DNA of 64,000 nucleotides from Promicromonospora umidemergens. Lineage in GTDB: Bacteria > Actinomycetota > Actinomycetes > Actinomycetales > Cellulomonadaceae. The stretch is from positions 1-64,000 of the forward strand of contig NZ_JAMTCT010000009.1 in assembly GCF_024171995.1 (NCBI RefSeq). Direction: 5' to 3'. The notes below the pieces were generated by a model. It did not search any database. It worked only from the letters and a program-made list of their open reading frames with translations, and was not told the DNA's origin. A program made the translations under genes and the position numbers. Of the stretch, positions 25,253 to 34,835 are shown piece after piece. How positions within the stretch are numbered: the first letter of the stretch is position 1; each line of letters begins with the position of its first letter.

Positions 25253-25621
25253 TCAGATACCTCGGCTGTACAGGCCGCCGTAGTAGCCCCCCAGCTGATC
25301 CTGGTAGGCCACGTCCTGCCCCCACCTGCGGTTCTCCAAAGGCGGGGAGTCCTTGATCTGGTCCTTCGTCAGGTCCACGTGGACAATCTGCGCGTCCCAG
25401 TCGATCCGGGTGATTGTCCCGGCCGGCAGGATGACCTTCTGCCCGAAGATCCACGGGCCGGTGTCGACCACCACGTGGCTGGTGTCCACATCGATGCTGG
25501 CGTCGTCGATCTTGCCGATGTCCCCGTCGGTGGCGTGCACCTCGAACCCGACCAGATTGCGATCTGCCGTCTCCAGCCCGGTGCGGTCGGTGAAGTTCCA
25601 GGGGTCCCAAGCCGTGCCCAT
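25253..25621 (-). CDS. PRC-barrel domain protein
   Basis: The 122-residue protein has a single PRC-barrel fold (LVGFEVHATDGDIGKIDDAS, HVVVDTGPWIFGQKVILPAG, RIDWDAQIVHVDLTKDQI) and a Tyr/Gly-rich tail (GGYYGGLYSRGI). These proteins are widespread in stress and photosynthesis loci and are thought to be assembly or scaffold proteins. AGGGAGG is 6 bases before the ATG at 25621. The frame is open further upstream but without a good start. Confidence 0.9.
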   Translation of the reverse strand: MGTAWDPWNFTDRTGLETADRNLVGFEVHATDGDIGKIDDASIDVDTSHVVVDTGPWIFGQKVILPAGTITRIDWDAQIVHVDLTKDQIKDSPPLENRRWGQDVAYQDQLGGYYGGLYSRGI

Positions 25622-25739
25622 CGTGTCCTCCCTAGGTAGAGCAGCGCTCTTGCCCCCACGCTGCCCTGCCTTTTCGAGGGTCGCAACTGGCGGCGCTGGG
25701 GCCTGCCTGGACGTGACCGCCTCGTCGGCCAGAAGCCGC

Positions 25740-25968
25740 CCTGGCGGATCACCGTCAGCTGCTCGGTCAGCGTCGCGCAGGGCGGTCCGACGACCTCGAC
25801 CTGCTCCTGCTGGATCTCCACCGTCAGCCGGTGCGGCCCCGTCGACCCGGCCTGCTCCACCACACTCTCGCCGCACGCGAGCGGTCGCCGCGTCTCCGGG
25901 TCGACCACCAGCAACTCTTCTTCCACGCCGAACGTACGCACGGCAACACCTCCCCGAGTACGGGCCAT
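25740..25968 (-). pseudogene. N-terminal remnant of a YbdK-type carboxylate-amine ligase
   Basis: VRTFGVEEELLVVDPETRRP and the following VEIQQEQVEVVGPPCATLTEQL match the start of glutamate-cysteine ligase 2 (YbdK/EgtA-like) enzymes. After about 75 residues the similarity stops and the frame runs into the PRC-barrel leader. The remaining 300 or so residues are gone, so the gene is a deletion remnant. Confidence 0.75.
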
Positions 25969-26607
25969 CTTTGGCCCACAGGGCCGCACTCGCAGCACGA
26001 CGGCGGTCGTAGGGAACCCGACGTCGCGCCGCTCGTCAGCCAGACAGCGTGCCGACCGCTCCAGGTGTGTTTGCACTGCGGCACGGGATCACCGAGACCG
26101 ACCTGAGCTACTTCGCTCCGGACGCGCGCACGAACATCCCGGCACGAGCCCCGACCTCGAACCGGGCCAGCCTCGAGCCCGTCCCGACATCACCGTTACC
26201 CTGGACGAGTGCCCGACGATCGTCGCGCGCATCGGCGAGCAGTCCCACCCGGGCAACTCGCTACGTCGGCCATCCTCGGTCGGCGACTTCGAAGCCTCAA
26301 CCGGTCCCAAGTCCCAGTGGAGTCCCAGCCGCTCGCGGCCAGGGATGAACCCCCAGGTCAGGACCGGTATGCACAGTTCAACAATATGAGGTGCGGTCAT
26401 CGTGATGGTTCCGTTCGAGGGTTGCTGTGAAGGGTTGCTCTCGAAGGATCACGCGGTGGCCGCACTACGTCTCGTCGAAAACGACGATCCCGGCGACCGC
26501 GCTACACCACTATCAGGGACTCAACTGGTCAGGGGAACTTCCACGGTTTGCACCGTGGATGCGTCTTGCTTAGCCGCGCCGCTCTCCACGTCATCCGGCT
26601 GTATCGG
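25969..26607. other. Intergenic region, nothing recognised
   Basis: About 640 bases between the ligase remnant and the nucleotidyltransferase gene. Frames on both strands carry no domain signature. No terminator or obvious repeat was seen. Confidence 0.4.
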
Positions 26608-27270
26608 TCAACCCCGATCAGCCCTTTCAAGCTCGTACACGACCCGCATCCGGTCCGTGACGTCGTTGAGGTCTTCAGTGTGGATGCTGAGGTAGCCACT
26701 GCGGTTCCTGAGGATTTGCTTGGCTTCGGTCTTGGCCCAGAAAAGTCTGTCGATCCAGCTCTGGAAGGTCCTGCCCGATGCACGGGCATAGGCGAGAGCT
26801 GCCTCAGCGGCGTCATGTTCGGCGCGGTCCTCCAGCACGACGTGAAGGTCGATGTCTCCGAAGTCTGTGGCTCCCTGGTCCAGTAGCGAGCCAAACAGTG
26901 AAATCCTCTCGATCCACACAGGCTTGCCTGGATCGGAGTTGTACGACGCTGCTCGGTCTAGCACGCCGGCGAGAAGCGCCTCTGCCTTTGCGCGGTTGAT
27001 CGGCTTGAGGAACGAGGCTCCGGCCAGGCCGCTGCCAAGAAGTGTCGTGTTCCACCACGCTTCGGGCTCGCCGTCGTACTCGAGGGATTGGTGCGTGACG
27101 TACCCACCGGACTCGAGCTGGTGGAGAAGCCGGTCGGCCTCCGCGACGTCGACCTTGACGACGTGCGCGATGTATTCGGTGCGCGTCCAGTCGACCAAGC
27201 AGGCGCGCGCGAGTGCGCGTGCGACGCCGGGCTCGATCCCCGCTACGGTCACTCCGCGCTGCACTCGCAT
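26608..27270 (-). CDS. Nucleotidyltransferase-fold protein with N-terminal winged helix
   Basis: The 220-residue protein begins MRVQRGVTVAGIEPGVARAL. Residues about 10-70 look like a winged helix (TRTEYIAHVVKVDVAEADRLLHQL, then ESGGYVTH). The central segment LFGSLLDQGATDFGDIDLHVV contains the G-S-x(n)-D-x-D signature of the polymerase-beta/MNT nucleotidyltransferase superfamily. Such proteins may be stand-alone or antitoxin/toxin-linked; no HEPN partner is adjacent. A decayed second copy of its N-terminal part lies at 28490-28610. Confidence 0.75.
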   Translation of the reverse strand: MRVQRGVTVAGIEPGVARALARACLVDWTRTEYIAHVVKVDVAEADRLLHQLESGGYVTHQSLEYDGEPEAWWNTTLLGSGLAGASFLKPINRAKAEALLAGVLDRAASYNSDPGKPVWIERISLFGSLLDQGATDFGDIDLHVVLEDRAEHDAAEAALAYARASGRTFQSWIDRLFWAKTEAKQILRNRSGYLSIHTEDLNDVTDRMRVVYELERADRG

Positions 27271-27721
27271 GGGCCAACGATGGCACGGGCGCTGGCGCCG
27301 AGCCGGAAACGAGAGGCTCGCGACTGGGCACCTCAATGCTGCCGACGTGGGGCACTCTCATGAAGTCGCAGGTCAGCACCCCATTCGTGCCATGCCCGCC
27401 GGTGTCCGCGCAGGTCAGGGGCTCGATTCGTGTCAATGTCCCGATCCGGATCCCGAACCCCTGGATCCTGACGCGAATGTGACACGAGTTGATACGCTGA
27501 GGTACGTCCAGCGATGTCTGGATACGGGAGTCCCGGGAATACGCTCGGTGCTCTAACCAGCAAGAATACGTCTGACCTGCTCGAGTGCCCGCACCCCAGA
27601 AGTCACACGGAGAAGTACTTCGCTTCTGCGTGATGGAGCACGATCGCGTCTGTCGTCATTGGGGTCTGGTGCGCGTCTTCTAGACCTACTGGTCCGCATA
27701 ACGGCCGAATCGCTTCGGATC
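27271..27721. other. Intergenic region, nothing recognised
   Basis: About 450 bases between two minus-strand genes. No frame has a domain, and no clear promoter or hairpin stands out. A TTGACATC stretch near 27755 is inside the neighbouring gene. Confidence 0.35.
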
Positions 27722-28252
27722 TCAAGACCGTCTCGGGACGATCACTGAGTGCCGCGTCTTGACATCGTCGCCTGTGCCGAGAGTGACCAACATTCGCACG
27801 TCCGGGCTGACGTCTGAATGGATCCCTTTGGTGGCGTGGATCAGTTTCCAGGCGTCCTGCATTCGCGCGTACCAGGTCTCGGTCTCGCCCGGAGGCAGAC
27901 GGAACGGAAGATCCGGTCCGATGGAGTTGCCGAGCGGATGGAACGACACCCCACCTCGAACCAGTGCCACGCCGTACTTGTCGATCCTGACTGTCGCTCG
28001 TCCGACGTTCGTCACAGCGATGCCGATTACTTCCTCGCCAGCGAATCCGCCGGATGCCAACTGGTCGAGCCTTCTCGGCTGGCGGTCACCCCCGACCTTG
28101 CCGGTAGCTGCGAGACGGCCAGAGTGAAGCCCGTGGACGAGAGCGACCCGTACACGTCGGCCGTCATACACCCACGCGAACGCCTGCCAGCCCACAGAAA
28201 GGCTCGCGACGAGCAGGCCAAGGCTTCCTACGATGAACCCTGCGAGTTCCAT
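27722..28252 (-). CDS. Hypothetical membrane-anchored protein
   Basis: The 176-residue protein has one N-terminal membrane helix (AGFIVGSLGLLVASLSVGWQ), then a soluble domain (VRVALVHGLHSG, EEVIGIAVTNVGRATVRIDK, PFRLPPGETETWYARM). That is a beta-rich pattern seen in many actinobacterial proteins of unknown function. I chose MELAGF at 28252; a start 30 bases upstream is also possible. It is not recognised as part of a pathway. Confidence 0.65.
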   Translation of the reverse strand: MELAGFIVGSLGLLVASLSVGWQAFAWVYDGRRVRVALVHGLHSGRLAATGKVGGDRQPRRLDQLASGGFAGEEVIGIAVTNVGRATVRIDKYGVALVRGGVSFHPLGNSIGPDLPFRLPPGETETWYARMQDAWKLIHATKGIHSDVSPDVRMLVTLGTGDDVKTRHSVIVPRRS

Positions 28253-28489
28253 AGCAGGGACCCTATGTTGAGCCACCGACATTGAATCGGTCCCCGGCTG
28301 AACGTCTGTCGAGGCGGCAGCCGACATAGAGCAGGACCTGGGCGCCGAGCAGCCGTGACGCGACGGCAAGCAGGGGGCGGAGATCAACTTCTGCGTCTGC
28401 TTCGAATTGGTTGTGGATTTCGCCCCCCGATCAGTCGCGGGGCCCGGTGATGTCCGCGCTCTACGAAGGCGTCCAATCGAGGTCGGCCT

Positions 28490-28610
28490 GACGGTCGCAC
28501 TCGCGGGTCTGGTGTGTGTGACGCATCCGCCGGACGCGAACTAATGGACAAACCGCTGGCCTTCTCGACGTGCGCGATGCATTCGGTGCGGGTAACTAGA
28601 GAGGCAGCGC
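28490..28610 (-). pseudogene. Decayed partial copy of the nucleotidyltransferase gene
   Basis: The minus strand contains TRTECIAHVEKA, matching TRTEYIAHVVKV of the protein at 26608-27270. Nucleotide similarity continues through a deletion into the ESGGYVTH region (GCGTCCGGCGGATGCGTCAC against GAGTCCGGTGGGTACGTCAC). The rest of the gene is absent. It implies an old duplication of about 1.3 kb spacing followed by decay. Confidence 0.55.
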
Positions 28611-28633
28611 GCGGTCGACCACGACTTCCATCA

Positions 28634-28806
28634 TTCTGGGGATGGTCCACATCGCCGGCTGCGCTGTCGTCTATCTCCTCGCCGGATACGGCGCGCGGCG
28701 CGTGCTGACTACCCGGCCGACTGCAGTTCGGGTGGTCACGCGCGCCTCCGGCGCGGCCATGATCCTGATCGGATCTCTCCTCATCGTCGAGAAGGTGCTG
28801 ATGTGA
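28634..28806 (+). pseudogene. C-terminal remnant of a LysE/RhtB-type exporter
   Basis: The plus strand reads MVHIAGCAVVYLLAGYGARR, then a short loop, then RASGAAMILIGSLLIVEKVL and a stop. This is the last membrane helices of LysE/RhtB amino-acid exporters, including the conserved SGAAM.IIG pattern. The upstream two thirds of the gene are missing. Confidence 0.65.
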
Positions 28807-29389
28807 ATGAACGAAGAACGCAGGCGGCAGACGCCGCAGGAACGCTTGCAGCTGAGCCAGGCCGCGATCAAGCGAGTGCGGAGCAGCTGTGCCCGCCAGG
28901 GCCAGGCCCTAGCAGGTGGAGCAATGGAGGCGCACGAGCAGTCCCGTCTACGGGTGCCGAGATTTCCGCTCTCCTCGTGACTGGCGCTTCGGGCTGTCCA
29001 CGACCTGACGTCGAGGTGAGAGGCCTGGCGGCACGGCGGTCGACTCGCGGGGGGGCTGGCAGTCGACGGCGGTTGACCCACTCTCCATCGGCGCCCACGC
29101 CAGGCCCGAACCCCGCATGGACTCGTGGAACGGGTCCTCCGGACCGATCTCGCCGCCCGGACGACCGTGCCGGTGAACGCGGGATCGGTAGATCGCGGCC
29201 CTCGTCTGCCGAAGGGCGACTACACCGTCCAGGTAACTGTGACCGGCGAGCAGCCTGCCTGGTTCAGGGAGAACAGCGAACGTTTCGGTCCGATGGACAC
29301 GTTCGCGTTGATCAAGGAGCTGATAGTCCTGGAAAAACACCGTCGTGACGCTGGTCGCGCGATGGCGTTCCCAGCGTCACGGAGCGGTC
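28807..29389. other. Intergenic region with a possible small ORF
   Basis: A 57-codon frame starts at 28807 right after the LysE remnant (MNEERRRQTPQERLQLSQA...) and ends near 28980. It is helical and basic, without a known domain. A plus-strand frame near 29125-29350 (GDYTVQVTVTGEQPAWFREN, FALIKELIVLEKH) has protein-like composition but runs on into antisense of the next gene. Neither is convincing alone. Confidence 0.35.
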
Positions 29390-30847
29390 TCAGCGGCTCT
29401 GGTCGGCGTACTGCTCGACGAGGCCGGTCACGCTCTGGACGAGTCCGTTCTCGGCGCAGCCGGGCTGAAGCTTGGAGGTCAACGCCTGGAACGTCTGGTG
29501 GTACTCGGACTCGTTGTCCAGGACGTAGCTGGAGGGGGCGTGACCGCCGCTGACGGTGACGACCATGGTCTTGGTCAGGGGCGACTCCTCTTTCACGCGC
29601 AACCCGATCTTGGTGTAGATCTCGGCGTTGACCGTGGTCAGGGCGACGTCACCGATACCGAGCAGACCGGTGCGCAGAGTGACGTCCGGTCCGTCGGTGT
29701 ACTCTCCGGGAACGCCCTCGCGAGCGTCGTCGAGACGGGTGCGGCCCGGGCAGGTGACGCTGTCGGCAGTACCCCAGATCTCGGGTGTGGCAGTGTGCTC
29801 TGTAGTGGTCGACATCACGCGGATGGCTTCTTCGCCGAGGACCACGCCCAGGGAATCGATGTAGCGGAACAGGTCCCGCAGGACCTGGGTGTCCGCCGGT
29901 CGGCCCGGCCTGCTGCGCAGTGGTGCCTCGATGTCCTCCCGGACCAGCTCGTAGCCCGTGATCTCCGCGCCGCTGCGTGAGGCGAGCATGTTGGTCCCGG
30001 CCCGGAGCGAGCGGGGGTTCTGGTCGCCGGCGGCGCCCTGGTTGTACACCGCGACCATCTCGTCGCCGAATGCCTTCTCGATGTATCTGCTGGTCGCGGC
30101 GGGGAAGTCGCCGGTGGTGTGCGCGGCGAGGTAGGCGTTGACCGGGTGCATCGCATAGCTGAGGTAGGCCGCGATGGGTGAGCCGTCGGGGCGCACGAAC
30201 GACAGCACGGCGAGCTCCGTGTCCGTCACCGCGTCCAGATTCGCCGCCTGGGTCCACTTCTTGGTGGCCGGGTTGATGGTGTCGCGGTTCACGTTGAGGT
30301 AGGCGTCGCCAGAGCCGTAACCCATCAGGGCGGGTTCCATCTTCGAGGAGGCATCCTTTACGGCCCGCACCATGACGTCGCCGACGAAGTCCTGCCCGTA
30401 GCGGCCACCACCCGGGTTCTCGACGGTTCCCGGCGGTCGGTCGCTGTGGGTGTGGGTGCTGGAGATTATGACGTTCTCAACCGGTGTCTTCAGCTCCCCG
30501 GCAACCCGCTTGACGGCGTCCTGCCAGACCGGGTCGGCGATGCCGCTGAGGTCGGCGCCGATCAGGGCGGCGCGCTTGCCCTTGTTCTCGAAGACGATGG
30601 CGCGCACAAAGAGCTTCTCGTGGTCGTACTCGTCCAGCGCCGGGAACTCGGGATCGGCTGCCGGCGAGATATCGATGCGCGCGGCGCCGGCCCGCAGCAC
30701 GTTCTTGCCCTTGTCAGGGGCTGTCCGAGCCTGCTCGGTGGTGGTGGCGGGCACAGTGGCCGAAGCCGCCGTGAGCAACGGCGCCGTGCCAAGGGCTACT
30801 GCCGCGGCGGCGGCGACGTAGGCAGCGCGAACTCTCGAGATCCGCAT
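29390..30847 (-). CDS. Secreted neutral-ceramidase-like hydrolase
   Basis: The 485-residue exported protein has a signal peptide (about 1-30, AAAAAVALGTAPLLTAASA). The mature start LRAGAARIDISPA is typical of the neutral/alkaline non-lysosomal ceramidase N-terminal domain. Metal-ligand-type His residues are visible in SSTHTHSDRPPG, SYAMHPVNAYLAAHTTGDFPA and the family AAGDQNP. It is shorter than classical ceramidases (about 650) because the C-terminal domain is missing, as in many bacterial paralogues. It may act on lipids or on another amide or ester. It is last in a sugar-uptake operon, which fits the latter at least as well. Confidence 0.8.
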   Translation of the reverse strand: MRISRVRAAYVAAAAAVALGTAPLLTAASATVPATTTEQARTAPDKGKNVLRAGAARIDISPAADPEFPALDEYDHEKLFVRAIVFENKGKRAALIGADLSGIADPVWQDAVKRVAGELKTPVENVIISSTHTHSDRPPGTVENPGGGRYGQDFVGDVMVRAVKDASSKMEPALMGYGSGDAYLNVNRDTINPATKKWTQAANLDAVTDTELAVLSFVRPDGSPIAAYLSYAMHPVNAYLAAHTTGDFPAATSRYIEKAFGDEMVAVYNQGAAGDQNPRSLRAGTNMLASRSGAEITGYELVREDIEAPLRSRPGRPADTQVLRDLFRYIDSLGVVLGEEAIRVMSTTTEHTATPEIWGTADSVTCPGRTRLDDAREGVPGEYTDGPDVTLRTGLLGIGDVALTTVNAEIYTKIGLRVKEESPLTKTMVVTVSGGHAPSSYVLDNESEYHQTFQALTSKLQPGCAENGLVQSVTGLVEQYADQSR

Positions 30848-30911
30848 GGATGGGTTCCTTTCTCGGGTCTGCCCGGAGGCAGAAGGAAGGTGCTGAGTGA
30901 GCCTGGCGGAG

Positions 30912-31688
30912 TCAGGTCATGATCTGGCCGCCGGTGACGTTCAAGGCTTGCCCCGTCATCGCGCTGCTCTCGTCGGATGCGAGGAAGCTCACGACTGCGG
31001 CGACCTCACCCGGCTCGATGAAGCGACCCATCGGGCTGCCCGCCTCCCATTCGCGGCGCACGTCCTCGACTGGCCTGCCTTCGGCCTCGGCGTGCGACTG
31101 CATGACCTTCTCGATCCTGTCCACCTCGACAGGTCCCGGGCATACGGCATTCACGCGGATCCCATCCTCGACGAGCTCCAGGGCGAGCGTCTGGGTGAGG
31201 CCGAGCAGCGCCCACTTGCTGGCCACGTAGTCGGCGCGGTACGGAAGCCCACGACGGGCCACGTTGCTCGCGATGTTGACGATTTGGCCACCGCCGTCCG
31301 CGGCGAGCAGCGGGATCAGCTCGCGGGTCACGAGCATCGTCCCGGTGAGGTTCGTGGCGATGGTGCGCTGCCAGCTCGCCAGCGGCATGTCTTGTACGAG
31401 CTGTGCCTCGCCGTTGATGCCCGCATTGTTCACCAGGACGTCGAGCGAGCCGCCGCAGATCTCGGCGACACGCTCGCCGAAGGAACGCACGCTGCCCTCG
31501 TCGGTGATGTCGCAGTGCACGTGGTGGGCCTCGGCCCCCGCCGCCTGTACCAACGTCAGCGTCTCGTCGACCGGCTGTACGTCGGCGAGGACCAGTCGCG
31601 CCCCGCTACGGGCGAAATCCGCGGCGATGTGCTGGCCGATGCCCGCTGCGCTGCCGGTGACGACCACTGTCCGGGTCTTGGTTGTCAT
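30912..31688 (-). CDS. SDR-family sugar/alcohol dehydrogenase
   Basis: The 258-residue classical SDR has the cofactor loop VTGSAAGIGQHIA (11-23), NNAGI near 88 and active-site YVASK near 152. An acidic residue after strand two suggests NAD preference. In this operon, beside an SMP-30 lactonase and a ribose-type importer, oxidation of an aldose to its lactone is a sensible role. The step order (dehydrogenase then lactonase) is inferred. Confidence 0.88.
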   Translation of the reverse strand: MTTKTRTVVVTGSAAGIGQHIAADFARSGARLVLADVQPVDETLTLVQAAGAEAHHVHCDITDEGSVRSFGERVAEICGGSLDVLVNNAGINGEAQLVQDMPLASWQRTIATNLTGTMLVTRELIPLLAADGGGQIVNIASNVARRGLPYRADYVASKWALLGLTQTLALELVEDGIRVNAVCPGPVEVDRIEKVMQSHAEAEGRPVEDVRREWEAGSPMGRFIEPGEVAAVVSFLASDESSAMTGQALNVTGGQIMT

Positions 31689-31758
31689 GCTGTTCTACTC
31701 CTAGGTTCGAGGACGAGGTGCGTGCTGATGAGGACCCGTGGTCCCGGTCGTGCGCGGT

Positions 31759-32670
31759 CTAGCACATGTAGGCCGGGCGGTTGCCAGCAACCGTCGTCCG
31801 GATCCGGTACACCGAGGTCAGTGCGGTGATGTAGAGGGTCTTCCAGTCGTCGCCGCCCCAGTTCAGGTTCGCCGCCTGCTCGGGAACCTCGATCGTCCCG
31901 AGCCGTTCGCCGGACGGTGTGTAGACCCAGATGCCGCCCGGTGCGGTGACGTAGACGTTGCCCAGCTCGTCGACCTTCATGCCGTCTACATAGGCGTCGT
32001 CGCGGGCAGGGGTGAGGCTGATGCCCTCCGCGAACAATCCGGCGTCCCGCAGCGGCCCAGACCGGTTGGCCATGTCGAACGAGCGGATGTGTGCGCGGAC
32101 GGTGTCGCCTACGTACAGGACAGACTGGTCGGGGGAGAGGCACAAGCCGTTCGGCTGCTCCACGTCGGCGACGAGCAGCTGTGGCTCGCCACCCTCCGGA
32201 GGTATCCGGTACACGCCACGGTGCTGCTGCGGGACGTCCCGGACCACTCCGACGGTCGGCAAGGTGCGGCCGAAGCTGGGGTCGGTGAACAGAATGCCGC
32301 CGTCACGCATGACCACCACGTCATTCGGACTGTTGAGCTCGGCACCTGACCAGTGCGCGGCGATCACCTCGCGCTCGCCGAGTGGAACAGCCGTTCGGGT
32401 CACGGTGCTCGTGGCATGTTCGCAGACGATCAGCCGTCCCTCGTTGTCGAGCGTCATTCCGTTGCCTTTGCCGTTGGGCGAACGGACGACCGACTGGCCG
32501 ACGTCCGGACTCCAGCGCATGAGCCGGTCGGCGGTGATGTCGCTGAACAGCAACGCCCCGTCGGGCAGCCACACCGGGCCTTCGGTGAAGACGCAGCCGG
32601 TGACGATCTGTTCCATCTCGGCGGTGGGCTCGACGAGCTCGTCGATGCCCCTTGTCGGTCGGACGGTCAT
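31759..32670 (-). CDS. SMP-30/gluconolactonase-family lactonase
   Basis: The 303-residue six-bladed beta-propeller has repeated blade motifs (VWLPDGALLFSDITADRLMR, NSPNDVVVMRDGGILFTDP, QPNGLCLSPDQSVLYVGD). They include the conserved Glu and Asn/Asp metal ligands of SMP-30 lactonases (near E18, N105, N157, D208 by family pattern). I chose MTVRPTRG at 32670. It should open an aldonolactone made by the neighbouring SDR. Confidence 0.88.
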   Translation of the reverse strand: MTVRPTRGIDELVEPTAEMEQIVTGCVFTEGPVWLPDGALLFSDITADRLMRWSPDVGQSVVRSPNGKGNGMTLDNEGRLIVCEHATSTVTRTAVPLGEREVIAAHWSGAELNSPNDVVVMRDGGILFTDPSFGRTLPTVGVVRDVPQQHRGVYRIPPEGGEPQLLVADVEQPNGLCLSPDQSVLYVGDTVRAHIRSFDMANRSGPLRDAGLFAEGISLTPARDDAYVDGMKVDELGNVYVTAPGGIWVYTPSGERLGTIEVPEQAANLNWGGDDWKTLYITALTSVYRIRTTVAGNRPAYMC

Positions 32671-32754
32671 GCCTGCCTCACTGTTCCTATGAGCTGGAGG
32701 GGGTGGTGTGCGGGGATTGCGGTGGTGCACTCCGCGCACTGGGGCCACCTGGCG

Positions 32755-33813
32755 TCAGGGCGTGGCGCCACTGCGCCGTCCGAGCCGGAGGGTCGCGCCG
32801 ACGGCCACGAGAATGATGACGCCCTGGACCGCGGTCTGCAGGTACTGGGAGACGCCCAAGATGTTCAGGAGGTTCCCCACCACCGCGAGCACGAGCACGC
32901 CGAGCACGACGTCGCGCACACGCCCGGCACCGCCTGCGAGGCTCAGCCCGCCGACGGCGACCGCGGCGATCGAGTCGAGCATGAAGCTCTCCCCGTCTGA
33001 CGGCAGCACCGTGCCGGTCCGTGCCAGGAACAGCATCCCGGCAACCGCGGCGAACAAGCCGGCTGTCGCGTAGACTATGATCTTCACGCGGGGCACGCTC
33101 ACGCCGCTCAGCCGCGCGGCCGTCTCGTTACCTCCCACGGCGTAGACCATGTGACCGTACTTCGTCCGGCCCAGCAGGACGGAGGCCAGGACGATGAAGA
33201 GGACCCAGACCAGCACGGGCGCGGGCACGAACAGCACGTTCGCGTCACCGAACCCCTGGATGCGCTCGTCTGGCTCGGTCACCGGCGCTGCGCCCGTGGC
33301 AAGGAAGGTGACGCCCACGACCAGCAGATAGGTCGAGAGGGTGACGATGAAGGGCGGGACGGGCGTGAACCCGACCACGAGCCCGTTGAGGACGCCGACG
33401 GACAGGCCCACCGCGAGACCGGCGAGGATCGCCAGGGGCAGTGGCAGGTGCGGCATGAAGGTCGCCTCGACCGAGCTTGCCCCACCGGTGACCATAGCTG
33501 CCAGGATCGCCGTCGCCCCGACGGACAGGTCGAGGCCCTTGCACAGCACGGCGAAGGCCTGGGCCAGAGCGAGAACACCGATCACCGAGCTCTGGAAGAG
33601 GACGGTTGTCAGGTTCGACGGTCGGATGAAGACACCATCGGTGAGAACTACGGAGACAACGACGAGGGCGCCGAGAACCCAGAGCATCGGGCCACCCGGC
33701 AGTGACCGGATGCGGGCCACACGCGCGGCGTGCTCGTCGCTGGTCGGCAGGTTGCCCTTGGTCTCGCTGCTGGAGCCCGGCCGGGCGGTGACGCCTGCGT
33801 TCGGTGCGCTCAT
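32755..33813 (-). CDS. Ribose/xylose-type sugar ABC permease 1
   Basis: The 352-residue integral membrane protein of the RbsC/BPD_transp_2 family has about eight to ten helices (VLFQSSVIGVLALAQAFAVL, GATAILAAMVTGGASSVEA, ATAGLFAAVAGMLFLARTG). It carries the EAA-like GGNETAARLSGV cytoplasmic loop. Its start overlaps the previous permease by four bases. It pairs with the other permease to form the heterodimeric channel. Confidence 0.93.
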   Translation of the reverse strand: MSAPNAGVTARPGSSSETKGNLPTSDEHAARVARIRSLPGGPMLWVLGALVVVSVVLTDGVFIRPSNLTTVLFQSSVIGVLALAQAFAVLCKGLDLSVGATAILAAMVTGGASSVEATFMPHLPLPLAILAGLAVGLSVGVLNGLVVGFTPVPPFIVTLSTYLLVVGVTFLATGAAPVTEPDERIQGFGDANVLFVPAPVLVWVLFIVLASVLLGRTKYGHMVYAVGGNETAARLSGVSVPRVKIIVYATAGLFAAVAGMLFLARTGTVLPSDGESFMLDSIAAVAVGGLSLAGGAGRVRDVVLGVLVLAVVGNLLNILGVSQYLQTAVQGVIILVAVGATLRLGRRSGATP

Positions 33814-34835
33814 GAGGCTCTCCTTGCCTGTCCTCGACGCTGCACGAAGAGGGGAATCGTCACGGCGGACAGGATCAGCACCGCCTTGAGCACGTTCTGC
33901 AGATAGGTGTCGACGTTCACCAGGTTCATCACGTTGGCGAGCATCAGGTAGATCAGCACGCCCAGCGCGACTCGCAGCACGTTGCCGGCCCCGCCGAGCA
34001 GGCTCACACCGCCGATCACGACGACGGCGATGCTGTCGAGCTCCCAGCCCGCGGCGATTCCCGGGCTACCGCTGCTGGATCGGGCGGCGAACAGCACGCC
34101 GGCCAGGCCGGCGAGGCACCCCGACAGCAAGTACGCCTTGAGCTGTACCCGCGCCACCGGGACGCCGGCCAGCCGGGCAGTCTCGAGATTGCCTCCGACG
34201 GCGTACCAGTGGGTGCCGGTGCGGGTGAACCGCAGCAGGAGATGGACGAGTACGACGATCGCCAGCCAGACGAGGGCGACCAGCGGCACTGGGCCGACAT
34301 GGGCCGCGTGGAAGGCGACCAGCTGGGCGTCACTGATGACGATGCCCTGGTTGTCGATCGTGAACGCAAGCCCGCGCGCGATACCGAGCACGGCGAGCGT
34401 CGCCACGAACGGCGGTATCCGTGCCCAAGTCACGGCGAGGCCGCTGACCGCTCCCATCGCACCGCCCGCGAGGACGGCCACAGGGATGGAGAGCAGCCCG
34501 AACTCGGCGATCGTCGAGGCTGTGACCATGGTGCTGAGCGCGACCACGGACCCGACCGACAGGTCGAAGCCGCCCGAGATGATGACGACTGCCTGTCCGA
34601 CCGCGAGGATGCCGAGCACCGCCGCCTGCTGCAGGATGCTGTTCACGTTGAAGGTGGTCAGGAAGTTCGGGCTGGCGATGAACCCGAGCAGGACGACGCC
34701 CACGAAAAGCGTCTCCACGGCGTGCTCTCCGAGGATGCGCCTGCTGCGCCCGGCGACCCGTGACCACGTTCCGCTGGTGGTCTCGGTCGTGGCTCGCTGG
34801 TCGCCAGGCGACGAGGTGGTCGTGCCGCCCATCAT
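33810..34835 (-). CDS. Ribose/xylose-type sugar ABC permease 2
   Basis: The 341-residue RbsC-family membrane protein has ILQQAAVLGILAVGQAVVII, GGFDLSVGSVVALSTMV and the loop GGNLETARLAGVPV. It overlaps the ATPase gene by four bases and the other permease by four, so the importer is translationally coupled. Both partners are full length. Confidence 0.93.
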   Translation of the reverse strand: MMGGTTTSSPGDQRATTETTSGTWSRVAGRSRRILGEHAVETLFVGVVLLGFIASPNFLTTFNVNSILQQAAVLGILAVGQAVVIISGGFDLSVGSVVALSTMVTASTIAEFGLLSIPVAVLAGGAMGAVSGLAVTWARIPPFVATLAVLGIARGLAFTIDNQGIVISDAQLVAFHAAHVGPVPLVALVWLAIVVLVHLLLRFTRTGTHWYAVGGNLETARLAGVPVARVQLKAYLLSGCLAGLAGVLFAARSSSGSPGIAAGWELDSIAVVVIGGVSLLGGAGNVLRVALGVLIYLMLANVMNLVNVDTYLQNVLKAVLILSAVTIPLFVQRRGQARRAS

